NCBI GenBank assembly: GCA_036522115.1
Contig: DATDGL010000007.1
Coordinates: forward strand, 8,262-72,261
Length of the DNA stretch: 64,000 nt
DNA from: Angelobacter sp036522115
GTDB taxonomy: Bacteria; Acidobacteriota; Terriglobia; Terriglobales; Acidobacteriaceae
Direction of reading: 5' to 3'
Shown: piece after piece, positions 50,892 through 58,623 of the stretch
Position numbering within the stretch: position 1 is the stretch's first letter
Layout of the letters: each line of letters begins with the position of its first letter
The notes under the pieces: model-generated
Seen by the model: only the letters and a program-made list of their open reading frames with translations
Told to the model about the DNA's origin: nothing
The model's database searches: none
Position numbers and translations under genes: made by a program

Positions 50892-51521
50892 CTATTCCAG
50901 GTAGTGCTTGAAGGGAATATCCACATTGAAGTACAGCTTGACTGCCTGGTTGGTCTTCGAGTCAGTAGCTTCCAGCAGATCGTAGTTGTGTCCGCCCTCA
51001 TGCAATACGCTTTGTTTTCCCGGACGCAGCCCGCGAACGTTGAGCAGCACGTATTCTTCTTGGGTAGAGATCACAACGTAAGCTGTCTTGGTGCTTTGCC
51101 CGTCTCCCGAATCCAGGATGGACTTCATGAGGCCGGTAAAGACAGAATGATGAAAATTGGACAGCGCCTCGTTCTGCATTTCGCGGTACGCGATGTACTC
51201 AACAAAATGGGCATCCAGATTTACAAATTCACCGGCCAGCACCGCATCCGCATTTTGCGCGGCATTTTTGTAATCTTTCCGGTTCAGGGCCTGCCACATC
51301 TCCTGCTCCTGTTTGCTCGCGTCTTTGGCCTGGTGACGCTCGGGAGACTCCATGTACGAAAAGCGCAGTTGCTGGAAATCAATGGAAAAGTCTCCGCCTT
51401 TCACCCGCTCCAGCAGCGGCGCGTAATCTGTTCCTTTTACCTGTGCCTTCTGTTCCTGACCAAAACTCGGCCCCGCGAACAGCCAAAGCACCAATGCCAC
51501 GGCAAGATGATTTTTGCTCAT
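50892..51521 (-). CDS. DUF4919 domain secreted protein
   Basis: A 209-residue protein. The ATG at 51521 gives a signal peptide (LAVALVLWLFAGPSFGQ); a frame open further upstream would bury it. The mature part, DYAPLLERVKGGDFSIDFQQ followed by LRFSYMESPE, matches DUF4919, and the end has AYVVISTQEEYVLLNVRGLR and HEGGHNYDLLEATDSKTN. The family is uncharacterised, found in Bacteroidota and Acidobacteriota, presumably periplasmic. The small gene at 50657-50866 follows. Confidence 0.75.
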   Translation of the reverse strand: MSKNHLAVALVLWLFAGPSFGQEQKAQVKGTDYAPLLERVKGGDFSIDFQQLRFSYMESPERHQAKDASKQEQEMWQALNRKDYKNAAQNADAVLAGEFVNLDAHFVEYIAYREMQNEALSNFHHSVFTGLMKSILDSGDGQSTKTAYVVISTQEEYVLLNVRGLRPGKQSVLHEGGHNYDLLEATDSKTNQAVKLYFNVDIPFKHYLE

Positions 51522-51887
51522 TATTCGCGCATCGTACCACAGCGTGTTGGCGGACGACCGGATGGCGCCGGCCAGCGCCCAAAGGCCTGCTGCCATAAGT
51601 ATCGCCCTCACATTGTTAAATGCTAAGAAATGGCCTCGAGCTCGTCCCATTGTGGGGAATTTCCTGGGATTTAACCAAGAATTTACTTGACCGGCGCGTT
51701 AGCGAGCGCCAAACTTCCCCCACTGCCAGCGGGCATCGGTCAACGCAATTCGTCCACCTCATTGCTCGTGTGGCACAGCGCGGCAAGCCGCGATAAAAAT
51801 TAGGGCTCGATCCTCCCGGCGTGCCGGGAGGATGGGGAACATGCGCGCTTCCAGAAAAACATCAAAACATTGGCCTTTTCCTGAAAA

Positions 51888-51923
51888 AAGTGCTGTCACT
51901 CTGACAGCATTGTGACAGCACTT
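51888..51923. promoter_or_regulatory. 12-bp perfect inverted repeat with internal half-sites
   Basis: AAGTGCTGTCAC (51888-51899) and GTGACAGCACTT (51912-51923) are exact complements, separated by 12 nt that again contain TGACAGCA. Three CTGTCA/TGACAG half-sites in 36 bp suggest a binding site for a dimeric regulator or a stable hairpin. No gene starts within 350 bp on either side except the DUF4919 gene at 51521. Confidence 0.45.
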
Positions 51924-52368
51924 GATTGACTCCCACTCGCGATGCTGCAATCCTCGTATCAGGCGCACATTCTGCCGGATAACCGGACTGAAAGCGCGCC
52001 TTCGCCCCAGGGCGAGCGGGATTTGTGTTTCCCGCAGTGGTCTTTGACAACTGAATATAAAGAGTGGAGCGCAGCCGCCCTCGGCTGCGGCCCTTAGGCG
52101 CCGCCACAGCCCGACGCAACGGGAGACGTGTGCACCGGCGCTTGCGAAGCAACGCAGTGCTGCGCGAAGAAAACCGCAGCACACCCGGCTCTCATTGTGA
52201 GTCGAGATCTGAGGTTCGCCGAGCGCAGAACCTAAACTCTTCTTCCCCGGTCGAGCGCCGCAGGAGAGGTGCGTGTAGATCCCGTGTAGATCCTTGCAGG
52301 GAAGCGAACAAAAATTGCTTTTGTATACTCTATCCCTACTCTATCCACATGCGCACAAGATTGGCTGG

Positions 52369-52470
52369 TAGCGGGAGTAGCGGCAGGTAGCGGGACGAAG
52401 CGTCGCTGCCGCTACAGAGTTTTCGCTGATGACAAAAGAGTTAGTTAGAGGACATGTAGCGGCGTAGCGG
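52369..52470. repeat. TAGCGG-based short repeats and 10-bp palindrome
   Basis: GGTAGCGGGAGTAGCGGCAG followed by GTAGCGGGAC carries three TAGCGG units about 10 nt apart, two more follow at about 52456-52470. GTAGCGGCAG (52377-52386) pairs with CTGCCGCTAC (52406-52415). It lies in the gene-free region before the amidohydrolase pair. Confidence 0.6.
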
Positions 52471-52863
52471 CAAAGGCAGATGTTTTCATCAGTGAAGACC
52501 TGTCCCGGCCTGCCGTGGATCAGTCCAATCAGTCGTCATCAGTGGTAAAGGGTTTCCAAGCCGCCAGGAATTGCATTCCGCGAGCGCTTTTTTGCGCGAT
52601 TGGCGCGGGTTCTAGCGGAATCGCGGAACCAAGTCCCTTTCTTGGGTTCTCCGCCGCCTTTAACCGTTATTGCGTTAACAGTTATGGAAAGAAAAATCCA
52701 TGGGAACCCAACTAAGTCCCAAGTTTCCAGGGGTTTGCACGGAAGCACGAATACGGCCCCTGGCCTTTTTTCAAAAGTTTACTTACTGGTAAACACTTGG
52801 CGCAAGTGCCCTTGAATTGATCCCGAATCCCAGCAAAGCGGCTAGGGATCGTCAACCACACCT

Positions 52864-54207
52864 TCACTTCCAGTACTGGTCTCTCAACTCCGTCTGTTTG
52901 CTTACCAGGGGGATCTCTGCGCCGTTGATGAAGACGTGCTTCACGTCTGTCTTCACGTCCAGCGGATCGCCGTCCGCCACGACAACATTGGCCAGCTTGC
53001 CTGTGTCCAGCGAACCCAGTCGGTCATCTACGCCCCAGATCTGGGCGGGATTGAGGGTAATTGCCTTGAGCGCCTCATCGTGTGGCAGCCCGAAACCCAT
53101 CGCGTAGCCGGCCGCGTAGGGCAGGTTGCGCGCGTTGTGGGCTTCGTACGATGCAAAGGCGATCTTGATGCCGCGCTTTGCCATCTCCGCCGGCAATTTG
53201 TAGACCGCATCGTAGCGCTCGTCTTCTTTAGGCTGTTCGTAGATAGGGCCAACAATCACCGCGAAATGTGTGGCTGCAACCTTGTCCAACAGGCTGGCGG
53301 AGTGGGCCAGGTGGTTGAGGACCACCTTAAGGTGGAACTCGTTGGCCAGCTCAATCGCAGTCAACAGATCGTTCGGCTCTTCCGCCGCAAGCACCACCGG
53401 CTTCTGTCCGTGCAGGTAGGGCAGCAGGGCTTCCAGCTTCAGGTCGCGTTTAGGGGGTGGACCGGGGCCTTTTTCCTTGTCTTTGTCATCGCCGCCGGCA
53501 GATTTTTTCTTTTCGTAGGTAGCGAGCTTTTGATCGTAGTCCTGGGCATCCATGAATGTCTGGCGCAACTGCGCCGCCATACCCATGCGCGTGGACGGGA
53601 ATTTGAAATTCTGAAATTGCCCTTGATTACGCCGCTGCCTTGCGGTGAAGTTAAGCGGCATGGCGATGTCGCGCACCATGAGCATTTCCTCGGCGGAGCG
53701 CCCATTAAGTTGAATAAAGGAGTCCTGGCCCGGCAGGGTGTCCTGGTTGGCAGGCGCGACAATGGCGTTGGTGATCCCGTTCATGCGCGTGACGGGGATC
53801 AGGGCCGTCTCTGCGTGGAAAGCGTCGTAGACATGCATGTGGGGCATGATCTCGTCGCTCGTCTCTACCAGGTCATTCGTCATCTGGTCGGCGGAAACCT
53901 CGGTCAGGCCCAGATGAGTTTCGGAGTCGATCAGTCCCGGATAGACGGTCATGCCGGTCACGTCAATGACTTTGGCATCGCGCGGAATGGAGACGGCGCC
54001 GGCCCCGCCCACTGCGGCAATTTTTCCGTTCTGCATGACCAGTACGCCGTTTTCAATCACGCCGTGAGTAATGGTCAACAGTTTTCCGCCGCGCAATACG
54101 ATCGTGCCACTATTGGCTTCGGAAGCAGTTTTTGGTTTTTTCGCTGTCTGGGCCAGCGACCCAGATGCAAGAGTAAGAGTAACGGCAAGAGAAATTTTTC
54201 TTAACAT
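52864..54207 (-). CDS. Amidohydrolase-like protein lacking most metal ligands
   Basis: A 447-residue secreted protein with a signal peptide (ISLAVTLTLASGSLAQ) and the composite amidohydrolase fold (GKLLTITHGVIENGVLVMQN, TVYPGLIDSETHLGL, ALKAITLNPAQIWGVDDRLG). The metal-site HxH is ETH here, the later region that carries His in the neighbour reads VLAAEEPNDLL, and the Asp-bearing SDSED is replaced by FASYEAHN. It is thus likely catalytically impaired, perhaps a binding or regulatory partner of the intact enzyme encoded 2 bp upstream. A Lys/Asp-rich insertion (KKKSAGGDDKDKEKG) lies mid-protein. Confidence 0.85.
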   Translation of the reverse strand: MLRKISLAVTLTLASGSLAQTAKKPKTASEANSGTIVLRGGKLLTITHGVIENGVLVMQNGKIAAVGGAGAVSIPRDAKVIDVTGMTVYPGLIDSETHLGLTEVSADQMTNDLVETSDEIMPHMHVYDAFHAETALIPVTRMNGITNAIVAPANQDTLPGQDSFIQLNGRSAEEMLMVRDIAMPLNFTARQRRNQGQFQNFKFPSTRMGMAAQLRQTFMDAQDYDQKLATYEKKKSAGGDDKDKEKGPGPPPKRDLKLEALLPYLHGQKPVVLAAEEPNDLLTAIELANEFHLKVVLNHLAHSASLLDKVAATHFAVIVGPIYEQPKEDERYDAVYKLPAEMAKRGIKIAFASYEAHNARNLPYAAGYAMGFGLPHDEALKAITLNPAQIWGVDDRLGSLDTGKLANVVVADGDPLDVKTDVKHVFINGAEIPLVSKQTELRDQYWK

Positions 54208-54209
54208 GA

Positions 54210-55532
54210 TTATTGGCCCTCCTTGTAATGAGTCAGGCCCAGACCGGGCAGCGACCGGTCGAAGTAGACATCGCCATCAATCAATACCTCGTCCACCAGC
54301 GCGGCCGAGGAAAGCGGATAGCTGTTCCATATGCTGATGTCGGCGTCTTTGCCTACGTCCAGCGAGCCGACGCGGTCATCAACACCGATGATCCATGCAG
54401 GATTCAAGGTGATCATTTTCAGCGCCTCATCTTCCGGCACGCCGTAATGAATAATTTTTCCGGCCTCCTGATTCAAGCGGCGGGTCACATCTTCAGAATC
54501 ACTCTTTAGCGCCACGCGCACGCCTTTGTGCATTGAGATCACGGCGTTCCACGGGATTCCATCCCAGCCTTCGTACTTGAAGCCCCACCAGTCAGGCCAG
54601 GTGGCGATGGCCACCCCGTTGGCGGCAATCTTGTCGGCAACTTTATAGGCTTCCAAAGCGTGATGGAAGGCGCGAATTTTGTAGCCGAACTCCTTGGCCA
54701 ACGCCATCTCCGTGAGAAATTCATCGGCGCGATAGCAGTGAATCTGGACCAGAAGTTTTCCGCGCAGGATGTCCGCCAGCGCTTCCAGCTTCAGGTCTTT
54801 CTTCGGCGCTTTGGCGTCCTTGTCGCCCTTCTTTGCCTTGGCGTTGTAGTCGTCCCATTCGCGCATATATTCACGCGCTTCGGTGAACGCCTGGCGCATC
54901 ACTTCAAAATTGCCCATCCGGGTGGAAGGAAGCTGGTTGCGCTGCCCGTAGACGCGCTTGGGGTTCTCGCCGCTGGCGAACTTGATCGACTGGGGCGCGC
55001 CCGGAAAAAGCAGATCATCGCGGCCCAACCCGTACTTGTGCTTGATCACAATGGCCTGTCCACCAATCATGTTGGCTGAGCCGTGGAGCAGCAAGGAAGT
55101 GGTGACACCGCCGGCCAGCGCGCGATAGATCATCTTGTCGTGGTAGTCGAAGGCGTCCTTCATCATCATGTGCGGTGTGATCGGGCTGGTAGCCTCGTTG
55201 ACGTCTTCATCCAGGGCGATGTGCGAGTGCGAATCAATGATGCCGGGCATCACCCACTTGCCGGTTGCGTCGATCACGGTTGCATTGCCGGGCGCATCTA
55301 CCGTCCTGCCCACAGCCGCAATCTTGCCGTTGTGGATGTAGATGCTGCCGTTCTCGATCTTCCCGTGGGTAACGGTGAGAATGGTTCCGCCGCGAATCAC
55401 AACATCGTTGTGAATGGCCGGTGACTGAGGGGTTTCGCTGGGAGAAGACTGCTGTACCGGCTGTGCGGCTATACAAGCGCTCAACCGCAAGACCAGCAGA
55501 ACCACCCAGCACAAATGCGAGCGACGCAGCAT
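54210..55532 (-). CDS. Amidohydrolase family protein with intact metal site
   Basis: A 440-residue protein with a signal peptide (LCWVVLLVLRLSACIAAQ). Metal ligands fit the imidazolonepropionase/prolidase-like amidohydrolases: HSH in MPGIIDSHSHIAL, His of VQIHCYRADE, His of FHHALEAY and Asp of LKSDSEDV. A C-terminal beta domain follows (LDVGKDADISIWNSYPLSSA). It probably hydrolyses a peptide-like or cyclic amide in the periplasm; substrate unknown. It lies upstream of its degenerate paralogue with a 2-bp gap. A 215-bp gap separates it from divergent dtd. Confidence 0.88.
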   Translation of the reverse strand: MLRRSHLCWVVLLVLRLSACIAAQPVQQSSPSETPQSPAIHNDVVIRGGTILTVTHGKIENGSIYIHNGKIAAVGRTVDAPGNATVIDATGKWVMPGIIDSHSHIALDEDVNEATSPITPHMMMKDAFDYHDKMIYRALAGGVTTSLLLHGSANMIGGQAIVIKHKYGLGRDDLLFPGAPQSIKFASGENPKRVYGQRNQLPSTRMGNFEVMRQAFTEAREYMREWDDYNAKAKKGDKDAKAPKKDLKLEALADILRGKLLVQIHCYRADEFLTEMALAKEFGYKIRAFHHALEAYKVADKIAANGVAIATWPDWWGFKYEGWDGIPWNAVISMHKGVRVALKSDSEDVTRRLNQEAGKIIHYGVPEDEALKMITLNPAWIIGVDDRVGSLDVGKDADISIWNSYPLSSAALVDEVLIDGDVYFDRSLPGLGLTHYKEGQ

Positions 55533-55607
55533 AACTGGCTCCTTCTTGAGAAAATGGGGACGGGCGATTTTACAGCATGGAACCAGCTACGGCTACGGCC
55601 CACGGAG

Positions 55608-55655
55608 AATTTGGCAATTGGGTAACTTGTAAGTTGATAATTGAAAGTCAAAGCC
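55608..55655. repeat. Short-period array between the amidohydrolase and dtd genes
   Basis: AATTTGGCAATTGGGTAACT followed by TGTAAGTTGATAATTGAAAG and TCAAAGCCC. It is a member of the TTGGTAAT family, ending in the same A-rich GAAA(A/G)TCAAA tail seen after the copies at 22202 and 29543. Confidence 0.65.
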
Positions 55656-55747
55656 CAAAATCTCATCACAAAAGACACTCGCAGAACCAGGATGCTCACT
55701 TGGGTACAATGTGTGCGTCCGCTTGATCGCGATATCATCAAGCCGTT

Positions 55748-56197
55748 ATGCGCGCTGTTGTTCAACGTGTCTCCCGGTGCAGAGTCACAGTAGCAGGAGA
55801 AACTATCGGGGAAATCGGCGCCGGGGTGCTGGTCCTCCTCGGCGTGGGAAAAGCCGATGGCGAGGCGGCAGCCGCCTATCTGGCAGAAAAAATCATTGGC
55901 CTGCGAATTTTTGAAGATGACGCCGGAAAGATGAACTTGTCTGTTCTGGAAAAACACGGCGCGGTATTGGTGGTCTCGCAATTCACGTTGTACGGAGACG
56001 TGCGGAGGGGGAAGCGGCCGTCGTTTGACGCTGCCGCGCGTCCCGAAGAAGCTCGCCGCCTTTATGAATATTTTGTGGAGCGAATCCGTGCTGCCGGCCT
56101 GCGCTGCGAGACCGGCGAATTCCAGGCCATGATGGACGTGGAACTCGTGAATGATGGACCGGTGACCATCATGCTGGATTCAGAGAAGAGCTTCTAG
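55748..56197 (+). CDS. dtd: D-aminoacyl-tRNA deacylase
   Basis: A 149-residue protein, full length. MRAVVQRVSRCRVTVAGETI is the start, SQFTLYGDVRRGKRPSFD holds the SQFTL active-site Thr loop, and MDVELVNDGPVTIMLDS contains the second substrate motif with Gly-cisPro. It frees tRNA from D-amino acids and glycine mischarged to tRNA-Ala. It is the only gene in its direction here; upstream 215 bp contain a repeat and presumably the promoter. Confidence 0.96.
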   Translation: MRAVVQRVSRCRVTVAGETIGEIGAGVLVLLGVGKADGEAAAAYLAEKIIGLRIFEDDAGKMNLSVLEKHGAVLVVSQFTLYGDVRRGKRPSFDAAARPEEARRLYEYFVERIRAAGLRCETGEFQAMMDVELVNDGPVTIMLDSEKSF

Positions 56198-56233
56198 AGA
56201 ACCTGATTTGCCATCGTGCCTCCCGCCGGAAGT

Positions 56234-57613
56234 CTATCGTTGGAACGGATATTCGTTGATCCAGTGGAAGCCGCGATTCACGAGCATGAGCTTGCTGCGG
56301 TCGAGAAGCTTGAGCTGCATGTGAATTTTATGGCCATCCATGGAGCCATCCAGCGCGAGCTGGTCCTGCGCGGGACGATCGAAGGTAAAGCTGGCTTTCC
56401 AATTCTTGTCGGCGGGCTTGGTGAGCAAGAGAGTCTTGCCCTTATCGTCGATGGTAGACCCGAAGCCGGCGAAGGTGTCATCCATGCGCTGGAACTGAGT
56501 AAAGGCGATGAAATCGAAGATCACGCGACGCCAGCGGTCGGAATCTGTGAGCAGCGGCGAACGGACAACGCCGTCAATGGACATTTGCTCCACGTTCCAG
56601 ATTCCATAGAGCGAAGGTTTGGGCCGGCCTCCGCCGTAGGTGTACCAGGACTGGACTTCGGAATACAGATTCATCCCGACCAGATACAAGCCGAAGACAA
56701 CCTGCACGATCACCGCCACGCGGTTAGCGCGCAAGCCGCGGAAAAGCTGCCGCTGCGAGGACGGCTCTGTGGCCCGGCCTGAGAACAAGAAAGTGAAGGT
56801 CCGGCGGCCTTCCGGCGCCAGCAGGAAAAGCGCGAGCACCAGCAGATGGAAAGACAAGAGTTTGACCGGTACGTCATAGGTCATGTTGAGAGTGAAGACC
56901 TGGATCATGTCTGCCGTGCAGACCAATGCGCCTAACATGGCGGTCCGCGGGAAGATGAGCAGCAGGCCGCCGAGGGTCTCGGCGCAGCCCGTGAAAATTT
57001 CATAAGAATGCGAAGCGCCAACGGAGAACCACAGCACGCTCATGGGCGCGAAATTGCCGTACGGCTCCATGAGGCGCGTAAGGAATGGAAATGGCATCTG
57101 CAAGGGAATGAGTTTGGCAAAGCCGTAACTCAACATCTCTGATGCCAGTGCGAAACGAATGAACAGCCGGAACCATTTGGCAAGGACCGCATAGTTCTTC
57201 CGGCGGCGATCAAAAACCGACCAGATGGCCATAACCAAAACCGAGAAGGCAAGAAGAAACAACGTCTGTATCCAATCAAAGGTCTTGTCGCCACTGCCGC
57301 TGCCGGTGTACACGAGTGGGCGCGTCACGCCGAAAACGTGGGACGCAATCCAAAAGGTGACCTGGCGGAGGGGCCAGATAGTGCCTAGCTCTGGAAAGTC
57401 AAGCTTGGGAATAATCAGCAGCCCGCCAATGATTTGGTTGCTCAGGCAGTAAAGCGTGAAATAAACAAAGCAGAATCGAAAAGCCAGCCGCACGCCAAAA
57501 TTCCAGGTTGCAACCGGTTTTGCCGCATGCACTTCCGTGGGAGCCTGAGATTCTGCCGCCAACGGTTCAGCCCCAATTGGGGCCATATGTTGCGCCTGAT
57601 TCGCCACGACCAA
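56234..57613 (-). CDS. DoxX-family integral membrane protein with C-terminal extension
   Basis: A 459-residue protein with about eight helices. The DoxX-like core is from about 150 to 290: FRLFIRFALASEMLSYGFAK with LIPLQMPFP, then FTGCAETLGGLLLIFPRTAM and LLSFHLLVLALFLLAPEGRR. The last 150 residues (WNVEQMSIDGVVRSPLLTDS, DGHKIHMQLKLLDRSKLML) are a soluble beta domain repeating a fold seen in other Acidobacteria DoxX proteins. DoxX relatives are linked to quinone or thiosulfate redox, but catalytic residues cannot be named here. It converges on dtd. Confidence 0.75.
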   Translation of the reverse strand: MVVANQAQHMAPIGAEPLAAESQAPTEVHAAKPVATWNFGVRLAFRFCFVYFTLYCLSNQIIGGLLIIPKLDFPELGTIWPLRQVTFWIASHVFGVTRPLVYTGSGSGDKTFDWIQTLFLLAFSVLVMAIWSVFDRRRKNYAVLAKWFRLFIRFALASEMLSYGFAKLIPLQMPFPFLTRLMEPYGNFAPMSVLWFSVGASHSYEIFTGCAETLGGLLLIFPRTAMLGALVCTADMIQVFTLNMTYDVPVKLLSFHLLVLALFLLAPEGRRTFTFLFSGRATEPSSQRQLFRGLRANRVAVIVQVVFGLYLVGMNLYSEVQSWYTYGGGRPKPSLYGIWNVEQMSIDGVVRSPLLTDSDRWRRVIFDFIAFTQFQRMDDTFAGFGSTIDDKGKTLLLTKPADKNWKASFTFDRPAQDQLALDGSMDGHKIHMQLKLLDRSKLMLVNRGFHWINEYPFQR

Positions 57614-57690
57614 CCTCCTGCAAAGACCGACATTCCCAGCATGATGCCGAAAAGAAAATAATGAGATATTACGTCAGGTTGAGGGAAAGT

Positions 57691-58593
57691 CTAAGAAGAA
57701 ACTGGAGAATCCGGGAGGCAGGCGAGAATCTCATCTGCCACCTTGACCGCCTGTACCGCTGCCTTGACGTCATGCACGCGGACCATGTGTGCGCCTTGAA
57801 GCACGGAGGCTGTCACGGTGGCCAGCGTCCCGAAAAGGCGCTCCTCCGGTGGCAGGTCTTTTCCCGAGCGAGCCAGGGTGCGGCCAATGAATGACTTGCG
57901 CGACGTTCCTGCCAGCAAGGGAAACCCAAGTTCGTGCAATTTTGACAGGCCAGCAAGCAGCGGGTAATTGCCTTCGAATTTCTTTCCGAAGCCAAAGCCC
58001 GGATCCAGCATAATCCGTTGTTGCTCAATCCCTGCAGCGATTGCTGTTTTTGTCCAGTGGCTAAAGTCCGTCTTCACCTCCGCCACGATGTCCGGTGATG
58101 GCGGCAGGGTGCGCCATTCTTCCGGGCGACCGCGTGTATGCATGAGGACCACGCCACATTTCATCTCGGCGACAGACCCCGCCATCTGTGGGTCCCAGCG
58201 GAGCGCGCTCACATCGTTCACGATCTGCGCTCCGGCAGTTACGGCAGCGCGGGCAACATCAGCTTTGTAAGTATCGACTGAGAGCACCGCGTCCGGACGT
58301 TCCAGCAGGACGTCTTGAATGACCGGCATGATGCGGCGCAGCTCTTCGTCCACGGGCACGCCGGCCTCGGCCACCTTGGCGCCCGGCCGGGTTGATTCGC
58401 CGCCGATGTCCAGAACGTCCGCGCCCTCATCGAACATTTGCAGCGCATGGCCCACCGCGTGATCGCGGGAGAGAAACCTGCCGCCATCGGAAAACGAATC
58501 TGGAGTGATGTTCAGAATGCCCATCACCAGCGTGCGCGCGCCCAATTCCAGGCTGCGGCTGCGCAGGTTCCAGATGTAGGGCGATCTCCGCAT
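57691..58593 (-). CDS. folP: Dihydropteroate synthase
   Basis: A 300-residue TIM barrel. LVMGILNITPDSFSDGGRFL is the first pterin loop, ADVLDIGGESTRPGAK the second loop, and VSVDTYKADVARAA, INDVSALRW, LDPGFGFGKKFEGN and LLAGTSRKSFIG complete the active site. It couples 6-hydroxymethyl-dihydropterin pyrophosphate to p-aminobenzoate in folate synthesis. I chose the ATG at 58593 (MRRSPYIWNLRS); a longer frame would overlap the divergent dacB. The start codons of folP and dacB are only 30 bp apart. Confidence 0.95.
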   Translation of the reverse strand: MRRSPYIWNLRSRSLELGARTLVMGILNITPDSFSDGGRFLSRDHAVGHALQMFDEGADVLDIGGESTRPGAKVAEAGVPVDEELRRIMPVIQDVLLERPDAVLSVDTYKADVARAAVTAGAQIVNDVSALRWDPQMAGSVAEMKCGVVLMHTRGRPEEWRTLPPSPDIVAEVKTDFSHWTKTAIAAGIEQQRIMLDPGFGFGKKFEGNYPLLAGLSKLHELGFPLLAGTSRKSFIGRTLARSGKDLPPEERLFGTLATVTASVLQGAHMVRVHDVKAAVQAVKVADEILACLPDSPVSS

Positions 58594-58623
58594 GTCGCCG
58601 ATTGTATAATCTGGCCAAGCCCC

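Larger units (their letters stand above)
51522..52863. other. Repeat-rich 1.3-kb region without a convincing gene
   Basis: Several palindromes are seen: ATCCTCCCGGC/GCCGGGAGGAT (51810-51833), a 12-bp operator-like repeat at 51888-51923, GTAGCGGCAG/CTGCCGCTAC (52377-52415) and GTTTAC/GTAAAC near 52777-52794. GGAGCGCAGCCGCCCTCGGC at 52066-52085 repeats a phrase from 26719. Small open frames exist but have no protein-like composition, ribosome site or homology I can recognise. The 51522-51700 part is the promoter side of the DUF4919 gene. Confidence 0.65.

Noticed and set aside
51759..52184. A 141-codon minus-strand frame in the gene-free region
   Set aside because: Passes through palindromic repeats, Arg/Ala/Cys-rich, no recognisable domain or start signal.
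52515..52815. Overlapping plus-strand frames of 66 and 71 codons upstream of the amidohydrolase stop
   Set aside because: No ribosome site and sequence crosses short hairpins; probably non-coding.
52936..54204. A 422-codon open frame on the plus strand, antisense to the ligand-less amidohydrolase
   Set aside because: It mirrors the codon pattern of the minus-strand gene, has no ribosome site, and its translation is rich in His, Gly, Arg and Val in the way antisense frames of GC-rich genes are.
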